From: Bacteroidales bacterium UBA5287
GTDB lineage: Bacteria; Bacteroidota; Bacteroidia; Bacteroidales; Dysgonomonadaceae
Length of the DNA stretch: 64,000 bases
Assembly: GCA_002411345.1 (NCBI GenBank)
Contig: DHSL01000025.1
Coordinates: forward strand, 49,956-113,955
Reading direction: 5' to 3'
How positions within the stretch are numbered: the stretch's first letter is position 1; every line of letters begins with the position of its first letter. A program made the position numbers and the translations under genes. This document shows positions 53,761-63,213 of this stretch, in pieces. The notes beneath the pieces were generated by a model. The model saw only the letters and a program-made list of their open reading frames with translations, was not told the DNA's origin and made no database searches.

Positions 53761-53771
53761 TTACTACTTTA

Positions 53772-54413
53772 TTAATCTTTTTTTATATCCCACTTATCGG
53801 GATTCTTTCTCCAGTTTTGTAAAGTTTTGAGATCAGATTCAGCGATATAATCAATACGCAAAGCCTCATCAAGAATTGCATCATAATCGCTAAGAGTAGT
53901 TAGTTCAACGCGAGATTCTTTCAATGCTTCTTTTGCAATTGGAAAGCCATAAGTAAAAATTGCAACCATTCCTAGCACATCGCATCCATTGTTTCGTATT
54001 GCATCGACAGCTTTAAGGCTGCTGCCGCCTGTAGACACCAGGTCTTCGACCACAACCACCTTCTGTCTTGGTTTCAGATCGCCCTCAATAAGGTTTTCAA
54101 GTCCATGATCTTTTGGTGCAGATCTAACATACACGAAAGGCAATCCAAGAGCATCCGCAACGATAGCACCCGGTGCAATAGCTCCTGTTGCGACACCAGC
54201 AATAGCCTCTACTTGAGGATACTTCTCAAGAATTAAACGACAGAATTCTATTTTGATAAAGTTTCTTATTGCCGGATAAGACATTAATTTTCTATTATCA
54301 CAATAAATTGGTGATTTCCAACCAGAAGCCCATGTGAACGGGTTAGCCGGTTGTAATTTTATAGCTTTTATTTGAAGCAGTTTTTCAGCAGTTAATTTTC
54401 TAATTATTTCCAT
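53772..54413 (-). CDS. pyrE: Orotate phosphoribosyltransferase
   Basis: It makes OMP from orotate and PRPP in pyrimidine synthesis. 213 residues. FTWASGWKSPIYCDNRKLMS near 26-45, EAIAGVATGAIAPGAIVAD near 69-88, and the PRPP-binding VVVVEDLVSTGGSSLKAV near 119-136 are all present. It has its own promoter, separating it from comF-recX-prmC. Confidence 0.96.
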   Translation of the reverse strand: MEIIRKLTAEKLLQIKAIKLQPANPFTWASGWKSPIYCDNRKLMSYPAIRNFIKIEFCRLILEKYPQVEAIAGVATGAIAPGAIVADALGLPFVYVRSAPKDHGLENLIEGDLKPRQKVVVVEDLVSTGGSSLKAVDAIRNNGCDVLGMVAIFTYGFPIAKEALKESRVELTTLSDYDAILDEALRIDYIAESDLKTLQNWRKNPDKWDIKKD

Positions 54414-54439
54414 TTTAGTTCATCTTTCAAGATTAAGTA

Positions 54440-54447
54440 CAAAAGTA
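54440..54447 (-). promoter_or_regulatory. Promoter -7 box for pyrE and the SRPBCC gene
   Basis: The minus strand reads TACTTTTG (TAnnTTTG), about 20 nt of leader before the ATG at 54413. Confidence 0.6.
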
Positions 54448-54491
54448 ATACTTTAGACAAAAAAAAGCGACTATTTTAATGTTTAAATCTT

Positions 54492-55187
54492 TTAAAAAAC
54501 TTCTCCTAACGTAGCAATACTTATTTTAACATTGTTACATTTTAAAATAGGAATTGAGCAAGCCTCTATTGTTGATCCAGTTGTAATTACATCATCGACC
54601 AACAGTACATGTTTGTTGGCAAACTCGTTTATGTTTCTCAACTCAAATATATCTTTAACATTTTCCCATCTTTGAGTTCTGCTTCTTTTTGTTTGAGTAG
54701 GGTTATATATTGATCGAATCAAGTTTGATGAAGAAACAGATATTTCTGTAACCTCAGACATTCCCCTTGCAATCAGTTCCGACTGATTATATCCTCTGAT
54801 TTTTAGTCGTTTTGGATGTAATGGCACCGGTACTATCAAATCTATTGAAGAAATAAACTCACTACCAAGAATATCATTTGCAAACAATCGTCCGAGCATT
54901 ATAGCTATTTCTTTTCTATTGTTGTATTTAAATTGATGTACCAATTTTTGCAGAATTCCATCTTTAGTATAAACACAAAAAGACGCAATTCTTTGAAAAG
55001 GGAATCGACCCGCCATAAGTTCTTCAGCTTTGTTTCCCGGTATTTTAAAATTATTAGTTTTTGGCAATTTGTACAGACATTCCAGACAAATACCATTTTC
55101 TGACACATTCAGTTTATTCCCACAAAAGCAACAACAATCAGGGAAAAAAAGATGCAAAAAATCGTGTAGAATTGAGTGAGGGGTCAT
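54492..55187 (-). CDS. ComF family phosphoribosyltransferase-like protein
   Basis: 231 residues with an N-terminal zinc-ribbon (CCCFCGNKLNVSENGICLEC) and a C-terminal phosphoribosyltransferase domain (VPVPLHPKRLKIRGYNQSEL, and the PRPP motif HVLLVDDVITTGSTIEAC). ComF proteins take part in DNA uptake in naturally competent bacteria; in Bacteroidetes the role is not established. It lies 5 bp behind recX. Confidence 0.9.
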   Translation of the reverse strand: MTPHSILHDFLHLFFPDCCCFCGNKLNVSENGICLECLYKLPKTNNFKIPGNKAEELMAGRFPFQRIASFCVYTKDGILQKLVHQFKYNNRKEIAIMLGRLFANDILGSEFISSIDLIVPVPLHPKRLKIRGYNQSELIARGMSEVTEISVSSSNLIRSIYNPTQTKRSRTQRWENVKDIFELRNINEFANKHVLLVDDVITTGSTIEACSIPILKCNNVKISIATLGEVF

Positions 55188-55192
55188 TTTTT

Positions 55193-55678
55193 TTATTTTT
55201 TCATATTGCGCATCAGCTCCTCAATACATTTCAATGATTCCTCATATCCATAACCTCTGCCAGCAGCAAAACGGAGTAATTTTGTTTTAGTCTCCATTTC
55301 AGATTGAGAACTAATTGATTTAAGTTTATTTGTCAGCAACGGCATTAGAGATTGCGACCATTTATCATTTGGGATATCGTCAAAAGCAGACTTAATTAAT
55401 TCTGCCGAAATATGTTTATTCCACAAAGCAGCCTCTATTTTTGCTTTTCCCCATTTGTTAAATCGGAATTTATCATGTACAAAGCTTTCGATAAATCTTT
55501 TATCGTCGATGTATTTTCCTTTCTTCAACAAAGCAATTATTCTATCTTCTGCCTCATCCTCCTCTATATTATATCTCCTAATTTTTATTCGAATGTCGTG
55601 TTCACAGCACTCTTTCATAGAACAAATACGTGCCATTCTGCAATAAGCCGTTTTCTCAGATATCTTTTTCTTTTCCAT
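55193..55678 (-). CDS. recX: RecX-like regulatory protein
   Basis: A 161-residue all-helical protein of the RecX family, which limits RecA filaments. Features: ARICSMKECCEHDIRIKI (the Bacteroidetes pattern with several cysteines near the N-terminus), GKYIDDKRFIESFVHDKFR near 54-72, and WGKAKIEAALWNKHIS. Lies between prmC and comF with gaps of 1 and 5 bp, so it is co-transcribed. recA is not in the window. Confidence 0.88.
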   Translation of the reverse strand: MEKKKISEKTAYCRMARICSMKECCEHDIRIKIRRYNIEEDEAEDRIIALLKKGKYIDDKRFIESFVHDKFRFNKWGKAKIEAALWNKHISAELIKSAFDDIPNDKWSQSLMPLLTNKLKSISSQSEMETKTKLLRFAAGRGYGYEESLKCIEELMRNMKK

Positions 55679-55679
55679 G

Positions 55680-56531
55680 TCACCAGTTTATCTGAGCTCT
55701 TATCATTCTGTCGTTTCCTGAAATATCTTTTCGAAGTTCAACATTGTGAAATCCTTTTTGGATGAGCATTTCGACCATTTCAATCCCTTTACTCCTATTT
55801 ATTTCAAAGTACAGTTTCCCGTTAGAATTCAACCTTTTCAAAGCAATATCAGCGATACGTTCATAAAAAATCAAAGCATTATTATCCGGGACGAACAATG
55901 CTGTTTTCGGTTCAAAATCCAATACATTAGAATCCATATCATGTTTTTCACTTTCAGTCACATAAGGCGGATTACTAACTATAACATCAAATTTATCATC
56001 ATTAAATGAATATTCCAACACATTTATTTGTTTGAAGGTTACGTTGACCATGTTTCTTTCAGCATTTTCTTGTGCAACATTTAGTGCACCAGCAGAAATA
56101 TCCCATGCTTCGATATAAGATGAAGGGATCATTTTAGCAAGTGCCACTGCGATACAACCGCTTCCCGTTCCGATGTCAAGGATACGTTTTGTTTTATCGT
56201 CTTTTTCAGAAATTACCCATTCAACCAGTTCTTCTGTTTCGGGACGTGGAATCAACACATGTGAATTTACGTGAAAAGACAAGCCATAAAATCTTGTCTC
56301 TTCTAAAATATATTGAAGAGGTTCCTGATTTTTCAACCTTATGATAATATCGTCAAGTTTTTGTTTCTCAACATCAGATAAAATCGTAATTTTGCATGAG
56401 AACAAGTCACTTGGCGATATACCACACACTTCTTTCAGTACAAGACGTGTTATGGCTTTTATTTCATCATTGGGATAATATCCCGAAAGTTCACGAGAGA
56501 AATAAGTTGCTATGTATTCTGATTGATTCAT
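55680..56531 (-). CDS. prmC: Peptide chain release factor N5-glutamine methyltransferase
   Basis: It methylates the GGQ glutamine of RF1/RF2 using SAM. 283 residues from the ATG at 56531 (MNQSEYIATYF). RFYGLSFHVNSHVLIPRPETEELVEW-type sequence (read in part), SAM motif RILDIGTGSGCIAVALAK near 117-134, and the diagnostic VSNPPYVTESEKH near 186-198 are present. First gene of prmC-recX-comF. A promoter box 6 bp before the ATG suggests a leaderless mRNA; a start at 56561 would overlap ribD. Confidence 0.94.
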   Translation of the reverse strand: MNQSEYIATYFSRELSGYYPNDEIKAITRLVLKEVCGISPSDLFSCKITILSDVEKQKLDDIIIRLKNQEPLQYILEETRFYGLSFHVNSHVLIPRPETEELVEWVISEKDDKTKRILDIGTGSGCIAVALAKMIPSSYIEAWDISAGALNVAQENAERNMVNVTFKQINVLEYSFNDDKFDVIVSNPPYVTESEKHDMDSNVLDFEPKTALFVPDNNALIFYERIADIALKRLNSNGKLYFEINRSKGIEMVEMLIQKGFHNVELRKDISGNDRMIRAQINW

Positions 56532-56536
56532 TAGAA

Positions 56537-56544
56537 CAAAGATA
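56537..56544 (-). promoter_or_regulatory. Promoter -7 box of prmC, implying a leaderless transcript
   Basis: The minus strand reads TATCTTTG (TAnnTTTG) and ends 6 bp before the prmC ATG at 56531, so transcription would begin at or next to the start codon. The divergent ribD ATG is 19 bp from the prmC ATG. Confidence 0.5.
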
Positions 56545-56550
56545 AATAAA

Positions 56551-57618
56551 ATGACTGTCAACGAAAAATATATGTTTCGATGCCTTCAATTGGCAATAAA
56601 GGGCGAAGGATTTACAAAACCAAATCCGATGGTAGGAGCTGTTATAGTACACAACAATAACATAATCGGAGAAGGATTTCACAGACAATATGGCAAACCG
56701 CACGCAGAAGTGAATGCTATTGCATCAGTAAAGGACCCATCATTACTTTCTGAATCAACCCTTTATGTCTCCTTAGAACCTTGTTCACATTATGGAAAAA
56801 CTCCACCATGCGCAGAACTTATTATTTCAAAACAGATTCCAAGAGTTGTGATAGCCTCAACAGATCCTAATCCAACTGTTGCAGGAAAAGGTATAGAGTT
56901 ACTTAGAAATGCAGGAATTGAAGTTTCATGTGGAATTTTGGAAAAAGAAGGAAAAGAGCTTAATAGGATGTTCTTTGTGAATCAGTTATTAAACAGACCA
57001 TATATTATTTTGAAATGGGCACAAAGTAAAGATGGATTCATTGATTTTGAACGACAAGATTCTGTAGTGAATCAACCTGCAAAGATTTCCAACATTATCA
57101 CACAATGTTTTGTACACAAAGAACGAACATTGGTACAAGGGATTATGGTCGGCACAAATACTGTTATAAAAGACAATCCATTATTAACTGCCCGAAAATG
57201 GTGTGGCAATCATCCTGTCAGGATCACATTGGATAGGAACGGGAGAATTCCTCGCGAATCAAAGATATTTAATGATGATGCACCTACGATTGTGTTTACA
57301 GAAAAGGAGGATTATAATATCAAAAAAAAGTCAGTTACCATTGTAACTTTAGATTTTTCAAATGATGTTAATTTAAATATTTTGAGCTATCTTTATAAGC
57401 ATAAAATCTATTCGTTAATGATTGAAGGTGGAACCTTTCTACTCAATTCTTTTATTGAAAGAGATTTATGGGATGAAGCATATGTTGAAGTTTCAGATAT
57501 TGAATTTAATTCCGGTGTTAAAGCTCCATCTTTAAACTGGCAGAGTGGTATATCAAAAAGATATTCAAATTCTTTGCAATACCATTTAAAGAATAAAATA
57601 ACTCAAAATTTTCTTTAA
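56551..57618 (+). CDS. ribD: Bifunctional riboflavin biosynthesis protein RibD (deaminase/reductase)
   Basis: Second and third steps of riboflavin synthesis. 355 residues. The zinc deaminase domain (about 1-145) has KPHAEVNAI (His51, Glu53) and LEPCSHYGKTPPCAE (Cys78, Cys87). The reductase domain (about 148-355) has RPYIILKWAQSKDGFI, GIMVGTNTVIKDNPLLT and MIEGGTFLLNSF. Divergent from prmC with a 19-bp gap; its own promoter must lie within the prmC 5' end, where I see no clear TAnnTTTG. Confidence 0.95.
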   Translation: MTVNEKYMFRCLQLAIKGEGFTKPNPMVGAVIVHNNNIIGEGFHRQYGKPHAEVNAIASVKDPSLLSESTLYVSLEPCSHYGKTPPCAELIISKQIPRVVIASTDPNPTVAGKGIELLRNAGIEVSCGILEKEGKELNRMFFVNQLLNRPYIILKWAQSKDGFIDFERQDSVVNQPAKISNIITQCFVHKERTLVQGIMVGTNTVIKDNPLLTARKWCGNHPVRITLDRNGRIPRESKIFNDDAPTIVFTEKEDYNIKKKSVTIVTLDFSNDVNLNILSYLYKHKIYSLMIEGGTFLLNSFIERDLWDEAYVEVSDIEFNSGVKAPSLNWQSGISKRYSNSLQYHLKNKITQNFL

Positions 57619-57655
57619 ATATTCATTTTGCTTAGGTTTAAGTGAAAAATCTTTC

Positions 57656-57663
57656 TACTTTTG
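57656..57663 (+). promoter_or_regulatory. Promoter -7 box for the DUF6242-uppS-bamA cluster
   Basis: TACTTTTG matches TAnnTTTG. The predicted start near 57670 excludes the upstream in-frame start at 57642 and gives about 32 nt of leader before the ATG at 57702. Confidence 0.6.
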
Positions 57664-57701
57664 CACATCTTAAATACATTATACAATTATTTTTGAAACA
57701 A

Positions 57702-59069
57702 ATGTTTATAAAATATATTAATAGAAGTCTGATTCTTTTTATTGGGGTAATCCTATTTTCTTCATGTTTGAATAATTCAAGCACATATCAGTCATACGAA
57801 CCTTCTTCTGATCCTCAATTGTACGCTTTTTCAGCAACTGCGAGATACGATTCCACTGAGACGTTGAAGAATGCTAAATTTTCCATAGATCAAAAAGGTG
57901 TAATTGACGGTAAGCCAAGGGTTTTTAATCCCGACTCACTTGAATTCGGTTTTGTACCAAAGAATGCCCTGTTAAATGTTACAACAAAGACAAATGGTGA
58001 AATAATCAGTTTGTCTCTATCTAATCCAGACAGTTCTTTCAATTGGAATAGACAAGATTCTGTTGATTTGTCGAGATTGAAATCCATCGAAATTAATTCT
58101 GAAGATGGAAAGTATAAAATGCTTTATGAGTTCAAATTGAATGTTCACAAACAGAATCCCAATATCATAACTTGGGTAAATGTTGAAGATAATTATTTAA
58201 CAGCTCAGGTTAATGAACAAAAAACTATTTTGTTAGGAAACTCCTTTTATACTTTTTATCGCAGTAACGGTATTTTAACAGGATTATTGACCAACCGTTC
58301 AACGCCAACAACCCACACTCCATTTACTATTAGCGGTTTACCTGCAAATACAATCATATCGACTATTCATACTATTTCCAATGGTGAGACCACAACAGGA
58401 TTTGCATTGGAACAATTGAACAATGTTTATAAATCAACAAATGGAAGTATTTGGACATCAACAAACAATATGTTTCCCGTTCGTTCTATTTTAGGGAATA
58501 TGCATTCTGCCGGAACTGATTCAATTCTGGTAATCGTTGAAAATGTTGGGAAATTGACTTTTGCAAAATCAAAAGACTTAAATAGTTTTCATTTATTAAA
58601 TGACGTGCCTGTCGATTTTCCTATAAGCGGCTTTACATCTGTCAGTTTTGAAAATCCATTAATATTCTCAGCAAAATTTATTATTGTTGCTGGAGGCTCA
58701 ACAGCATCGGGTTCATTAAATCATAACTCGATCTGGATATTAAAAGAGAGTGATAATAAAATTACAACCTTAAAAAATATTGTAGCAGAAGAATTACAGG
58801 GTAGTAATTTGTTTCCTTATGATTCCAAATTATATCTTTTTGCACAAGATGGCGCAAAAAATATTATTTATTCTTCTGAAAACTATGGAGTTAACTGGAC
58901 AAAAGTGAACACCTCACAGGCATTGCCTACCGACTTCACTTATAGAAAGAATGCCTCTGTTTTGAAGGATACAGATAACTTTATTTGGATTTTTGGCGGA
59001 TCAGCCATTAATAACACTCAATTGTCGGATATTTGGAGAGGAAGACTAAATAGATTGGTTGTAAACTAA
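57702..59069 (+). CDS. DUF6242-type lipoprotein with repeat (kelch-like) domain
   Basis: A 455-residue lipoprotein: lipobox LFSSC (Cys22), followed by LNNSS without acidic residues, so periplasmic side is predicted. An N-terminal beta domain (about 35-165) is followed by a propeller-like region (about 180-450) with repeated ALEQLNNVYKSTNGSIWTST-type blades and a closing DNFIWIFGGSAINNTQLSDIW. I recognise this as the DUF6242 type seen ahead of the undecaprenyl synthase in Bacteroidales, with moderate certainty. It lies 33 bp before uppS; function unknown. Confidence 0.7.
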   Translation: MFIKYINRSLILFIGVILFSSCLNNSSTYQSYEPSSDPQLYAFSATARYDSTETLKNAKFSIDQKGVIDGKPRVFNPDSLEFGFVPKNALLNVTTKTNGEIISLSLSNPDSSFNWNRQDSVDLSRLKSIEINSEDGKYKMLYEFKLNVHKQNPNIITWVNVEDNYLTAQVNEQKTILLGNSFYTFYRSNGILTGLLTNRSTPTTHTPFTISGLPANTIISTIHTISNGETTTGFALEQLNNVYKSTNGSIWTSTNNMFPVRSILGNMHSAGTDSILVIVENVGKLTFAKSKDLNSFHLLNDVPVDFPISGFTSVSFENPLIFSAKFIIVAGGSTASGSLNHNSIWILKESDNKITTLKNIVAEELQGSNLFPYDSKLYLFAQDGAKNIIYSSENYGVNWTKVNTSQALPTDFTYRKNASVLKDTDNFIWIFGGSAINNTQLSDIWRGRLNRLVVN

Positions 59070-59102
59070 CAATTGAACGATATAAAATGTATTTACTTGT
59101 TT

Positions 59103-59852
59103 ATGTCTTTGATTAATAATATAAATACTTCGAGTTTACCAAAGCATGTTGCAATCATCATGGATGGAAACGGACGTTGGGCCAAAGCAAATGGTTTGCA
59201 GCGCTCTGAAGGTCATCAAGAAGGAGTGGCAGCTTTACGCAGAGCTGTTGAAGCAGCTTCCAATATTGGAATTAAATATTTGACCGTTTATGTTTTCTCC
59301 ACTGAAAATTGGGAAAGGCCAAAAGAAGAAGTTGAATCATTAATGGATCTTATGGTTTATGCTCTTAAAAAGGAAACTCCAAGTCTAGTAAAGAATAATG
59401 TACGACTGATGAATATTGGGGATCTAAATCGTTTACCGTTAAAAACGAGAGAGAGTCTACTAGCATCAATCGAAGATACGTCTCAATGTACCGGGTTAAA
59501 TTTGGTTGTAGCACTAAGCTATTCATCAAAATGGGAAATTGGAAACGCCTTGAAATTAATTGCTAAAGATGTAACTGAAGGTCATCTTCAGTTGAATGAA
59601 ATCAATGAAAATTTAGTTTCAGATTACCTTACAACAAAAGGAATACCTGATCCTGAATTAATGATCAGAACTGGAGGAGAACAGCGAATAAGCAACTTTC
59701 TACTTTGGCAATCAGCATATACTGAATTTTATTTTACGGAAACTTTTTGGCCTGACTTTTCAGAGGATTCTTTTTACGAGGCTATTCTAGAATTTCAGAA
59801 CAGAGAACGCCGTTTTGGCAAAATAAGTGAACAGATTGAATCGTTCGATTGA
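59103..59852 (+). CDS. uppS: Isoprenyl transferase (undecaprenyl diphosphate synthase)
   Basis: A cis-prenyltransferase making the C55 lipid carrier for peptidoglycan and glycans. 249 residues from the ATG at 59103 (MSLINNINTSSLPKHVA), preferred over a TTG at 59073. AIIMDGNGRWAK (catalytic Asp21) opens the protein; YVFSTENWERP, RTGGEQRISNFLLWQSAYTE and FWPDF are the other family motifs. It precedes bamA, a common arrangement in this phylum. Confidence 0.96.
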   Translation: MSLINNINTSSLPKHVAIIMDGNGRWAKANGLQRSEGHQEGVAALRRAVEAASNIGIKYLTVYVFSTENWERPKEEVESLMDLMVYALKKETPSLVKNNVRLMNIGDLNRLPLKTRESLLASIEDTSQCTGLNLVVALSYSSKWEIGNALKLIAKDVTEGHLQLNEINENLVSDYLTTKGIPDPELMIRTGGEQRISNFLLWQSAYTEFYFTETFWPDFSEDSFYEAILEFQNRERRFGKISEQIESFD

Positions 59853-59906
59853 ATATTTTATTCAATTTATTACGACTGAATATATCAGCATAGAAAAAAT
59901 CAAACA

Positions 59907-62612
59907 ATGTTAAAGAAAACATTTTTCATATTAGTACTTTTTACAGTCCTATTTCAGGTTAAAGCTTTTAGTCAGATAGTACAAACTAATGATAGCATTC
60001 AACAACAAAAGGCGACTGATTCAGTAGACGTAAACCCAATAATTAATTATACTGCAACTCCAAAATCGTACATTATTGCCGATATTAAAGTTACAGGGTT
60101 GGAAAACTCAATGTATGAAGACTTTGTCTTGATTGGTTTCTCCGGTTTGTCGAAAGGTCAAGAGATTTTAGTTCCTGGCGATGAAATTACGAATGCAGTT
60201 CAGCGTTTTTGGGACCAAGGTTTGTTTTCAGACACCAAAATTCTTGTTGATAAGATAAAGGGTGACAGTATATGGTTGGAATTGCGACTTACCGATAGAC
60301 CTCGTGTTACGAATATTCACTATTCGGGAATGAAAAAGAATGAACAAGAGGATATTGAGGAAAAAGTAGGGATGGTTAAGGGTGTTCAAATTACACCAAA
60401 TCAAATTGATAATGCTGAAAAGATCATCAAAACCTATTTTTCCGATAAAGGATTTGGTGATGCAGAGGTATCAATTAACCAACGACCTGATCCTGCAGGT
60501 AAAAATCAAGTAATATTGGATATAATTGTCGACAAAAAAGAAAAAATCAAGATCAACAATATTGAAATTCTTGGTAACGAAGCTATTTCCGACAATAAAC
60601 TCGAATGGGCTATGAAAAAGACTAATGAGAAAGGTAAACTCATTAACTTTTTCCGTACGAAGAAATTCGTAGATAATCTTTATCAGGAAGATAAAAAGAA
60701 TTTACTCAGTAAATACCACGAATTAGGGTATAGAGATGCTGAAATTATATCTGATTCGGTTTATCCATATAATCCTAAAACGGTTAATATCGTGATCAAC
60801 GTATCAGAAGGTCCGCAATATTATATTAAAGACATTAACTGGATTGGAAATACACAATATAATTCCGAATATCTCGGAAATGTATTGAATATGAAACCAG
60901 GCGAAATATATAATCAGAAGAAATTGCAAGAACGATTGATATCAGATGAAGATGCTGTTATTAACGTTTATCAGAATAATGGTTATCTTTTTTCGAATAT
61001 TGATCCTGTAGAAATAAATATTCAAAACGATTCAGTAGAACTAGAATTACGTGTAACAGAAGGTCCTAAAGCTACTATTAAAAGAGTTATTATTCAAGGT
61101 AACGACAGGTTATATGAAGATGTAATTCGCAGGGAATTACGAACAAAACCCGGTGCGATTTTTAGTAAAGATGACTTGATTCGTTCAGTTAGAGAAATTG
61201 CTCAGACAGGTCATTTCGATCCAGAGAACCTTCAACCTGGGGTAGTTCCAAATCAAGAAGATGGAACAGTTGATTTAACTTATCCATTGACATCTAAAGG
61301 TAACGACCAGATTGAGCTTTCTGCTGGTTGGGGTGTAACGGGATTAGTTGGAAAATTAAGTTTGCAATTAAAGAACTTCTCACTGAAAAACCTTCTTAAT
61401 CCCAAATCTTATAAAGGTATTATTCCTCAGGGAGAGGGACAGACACTGATTTTGAGTGCTCAAACAAACGGTCAGTATTATCAATCATACCAGTTTTCAT
61501 TTACTGAACCTTGGTTTGGAGGAAAACGTCCAAATAACTTCTCAATAAGTACCTATTATTCAAGATATACCGGCATGAACTCAAATTACTATCAACAGAA
61601 TATGTATAACAATATGTATTATAATCCTTATGGGGGATATGGCGGATATGGCGGATATGGCGGATATAGTCCTTATGGATATGGTAGTTATGGTTATGGT
61701 AGTGGTTATGGTAGTGGTTATGGATATCAAGATATGGCAGAATATGCATCTGACCCAAATCAGGTATTCAGTATGATTGGCTTTTCTATAGGATATGGTA
61801 AACGATTGGAATGGCCTGATGATTATTTCTATGTACAAGGAGAATTAGGTTACCAACGATATGGTTTAAAGAATTGGCAATATAATTATTTTCCATTCAG
61901 TACAGGTGTTAGCAACAGCGTTCTTTTGAGTCTAACTTTAGCAAGAAATTCAATAGACAACCCTCTATATACGCGTACAGGTTCTCAATTTACTCTGAAC
62001 ACAAGCATTACTCCCCCATTCTCTTTAATCGATGGAAAAGATTATGCATCTATGGCAAATAATGATCCTGAGAAGTATAAATGGAACGAGTATCACAAAT
62101 GGAAATTAAAAATCCGTACCTATACTCCTTTAACACAAACAGCAAAGAGAACTCCAGTTATCGCGACTCGTGCTGAGTTTGGACTTGTTGGTTCTTTTAA
62201 CAAAAACAAACTGACGCCATTTGAGACCTTTGATGTTGGGGGTGATGGTATGAGCGGTTATTCAAGTTCTTTCGCTACTGAAAATATTGCTTTAAGAGGA
62301 TATGAAAATCTGTCAATAGCTGAACAAGCAAGAGCTTACACAAGATTAGGACTTGAATTAAGATATCCATTTATTTTGGAACCCAACTCTACTATTTATG
62401 GTTTAACATTTTTAGAAGCAGGTAACGCATGGAATCAAATTAAAGATTTTAATCCATTTGATTTGAAGCGCTCAGCTGGTGTAGGTGTTCGTATATTCTT
62501 ACCTATGATTGGTTTGATGGGTATTGACTGGGCATATGGATTTGATGTTGCTCCAAGAACGGGACAGCGTGGTGGAAGTCAATTTCACTTTGTTATAGGG
62601 CAAGAATTCTAA
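59907..62612 (+). CDS. bamA: Outer-membrane assembly factor BamA with a Gly/Tyr-rich loop
   Basis: The central subunit of outer-membrane protein insertion, 901 residues. Signal peptide (about 1-22, VKAFSQ), five POTRA-like domains (about 48-450; for example IADIKVTGLENSMYED, KRVIIQGNDRLYEDVIRREL) and a C-terminal 16-strand barrel. Barrel signs are SFTEPWFGGKRPNNFSIS, FDVGGDGMSGYSS, ENIALRGYENL (the conserved RGY near residue 805) and a terminal strand ending QEF. An unusual Gly/Tyr-rich segment occupies about 570-608, inside an early barrel loop. Upstream uppS and downstream ompH genes match the usual cluster. Confidence 0.95.
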   Translation: MLKKTFFILVLFTVLFQVKAFSQIVQTNDSIQQQKATDSVDVNPIINYTATPKSYIIADIKVTGLENSMYEDFVLIGFSGLSKGQEILVPGDEITNAVQRFWDQGLFSDTKILVDKIKGDSIWLELRLTDRPRVTNIHYSGMKKNEQEDIEEKVGMVKGVQITPNQIDNAEKIIKTYFSDKGFGDAEVSINQRPDPAGKNQVILDIIVDKKEKIKINNIEILGNEAISDNKLEWAMKKTNEKGKLINFFRTKKFVDNLYQEDKKNLLSKYHELGYRDAEIISDSVYPYNPKTVNIVINVSEGPQYYIKDINWIGNTQYNSEYLGNVLNMKPGEIYNQKKLQERLISDEDAVINVYQNNGYLFSNIDPVEINIQNDSVELELRVTEGPKATIKRVIIQGNDRLYEDVIRRELRTKPGAIFSKDDLIRSVREIAQTGHFDPENLQPGVVPNQEDGTVDLTYPLTSKGNDQIELSAGWGVTGLVGKLSLQLKNFSLKNLLNPKSYKGIIPQGEGQTLILSAQTNGQYYQSYQFSFTEPWFGGKRPNNFSISTYYSRYTGMNSNYYQQNMYNNMYYNPYGGYGGYGGYGGYSPYGYGSYGYGSGYGSGYGYQDMAEYASDPNQVFSMIGFSIGYGKRLEWPDDYFYVQGELGYQRYGLKNWQYNYFPFSTGVSNSVLLSLTLARNSIDNPLYTRTGSQFTLNTSITPPFSLIDGKDYASMANNDPEKYKWNEYHKWKLKIRTYTPLTQTAKRTPVIATRAEFGLVGSFNKNKLTPFETFDVGGDGMSGYSSSFATENIALRGYENLSIAEQARAYTRLGLELRYPFILEPNSTIYGLTFLEAGNAWNQIKDFNPFDLKRSAGVGVRIFLPMIGLMGIDWAYGFDVAPRTGQRGGSQFHFVIGQEF
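61635..61723 (+). repeat. Tandem in-frame repeats in bamA coding a GGY/YGSG-rich loop
   Basis: GGATATGGC is repeated three times perfectly (61635-61661), with a partial fourth. A second array of GGTTATGGTAGT occurs twice perfectly (61692-61715), with partial copies on both sides. Both keep the BamA frame and encode Gly-Tyr and Tyr-Gly-Ser-Gly repeats. Confidence 0.9.
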
Positions 62613-62700
62613 AAGCATAATTAACATTAATTACGTATACAATAATAAACGTTTCTTTTCTAACTACGTCTTTATTAACAAGTAAAACAAATAAAGCATT

Positions 62701-63213
62701 ATGAAAAAATCCTTATTATTAATCTGTTTATTTAGCATAATAGCGGTTAGCTCTAGTTATGCACAGAAATATGCCTTAATAGATATGGAATATATTCTAA
62801 AAAATATTCCAACAGTAGAACAAGCTAACAAAGAATTGGAAGAAGTTTCTAAACAATGGCAAGCTGAAATAGATGCACAAACCACAGAGGTGGAAGCTAT
62901 GTATAAAAAATATCAAAAAGATTTTGATTCATTAAAAGGAGAAGAGAAAACCAAACGTGAAAATGAGATTGTTGAAAAAGAGAATCAAATAAACAAATTA
63001 AGCAACTCATATTTTGGCCCTGAAGGCGAATTATTAAAACGCCGAGAAGCTTTTATGAAACCTATTCAGGATGACATTTATGAAGCTGTTAAATCAATTT
63101 CAAACTCAGTTGGATATCAAATGGTAATCGATCGAGCATCAGCAACATCCATTATTTTTGCTTCGCCATCAATTGATATAAGTGATCAAGTACTTGATTT
63201 GTTAGGATATTAA
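62701..63213 (+). CDS. OmpH/Skp family periplasmic chaperone (first copy)
   Basis: A 170-residue exported protein that would hold unfolded outer-membrane proteins. Signal peptide 1-21 (SSSYAQ before KYALID). YALIDMEYILKNIPTVEQA opens the domain; a long charged coiled-coil (about 45-110) is followed by a conserved C-terminal segment with VGYQMVIDRASATSIIFASPSIDIS and DLLGY end. It follows bamA by 88 bp. Confidence 0.92.
   Translation: MKKSLLLICLFSIIAVSSSYAQKYALIDMEYILKNIPTVEQANKELEEVSKQWQAEIDAQTTEVEAMYKKYQKDFDSLKGEEKTKRENEIVEKENQINKLSNSYFGPEGELLKRREAFMKPIQDDIYEAVKSISNSVGYQMVIDRASATSIIFASPSIDISDQVLDLLGY

Noticed and set aside
61501..61838. Minus-strand frames with HNHYHN and ISAISAI repeats
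   Set aside because: They are the complement of the Gly/Tyr-coding tandem repeats of bamA, not separate repeat proteins.
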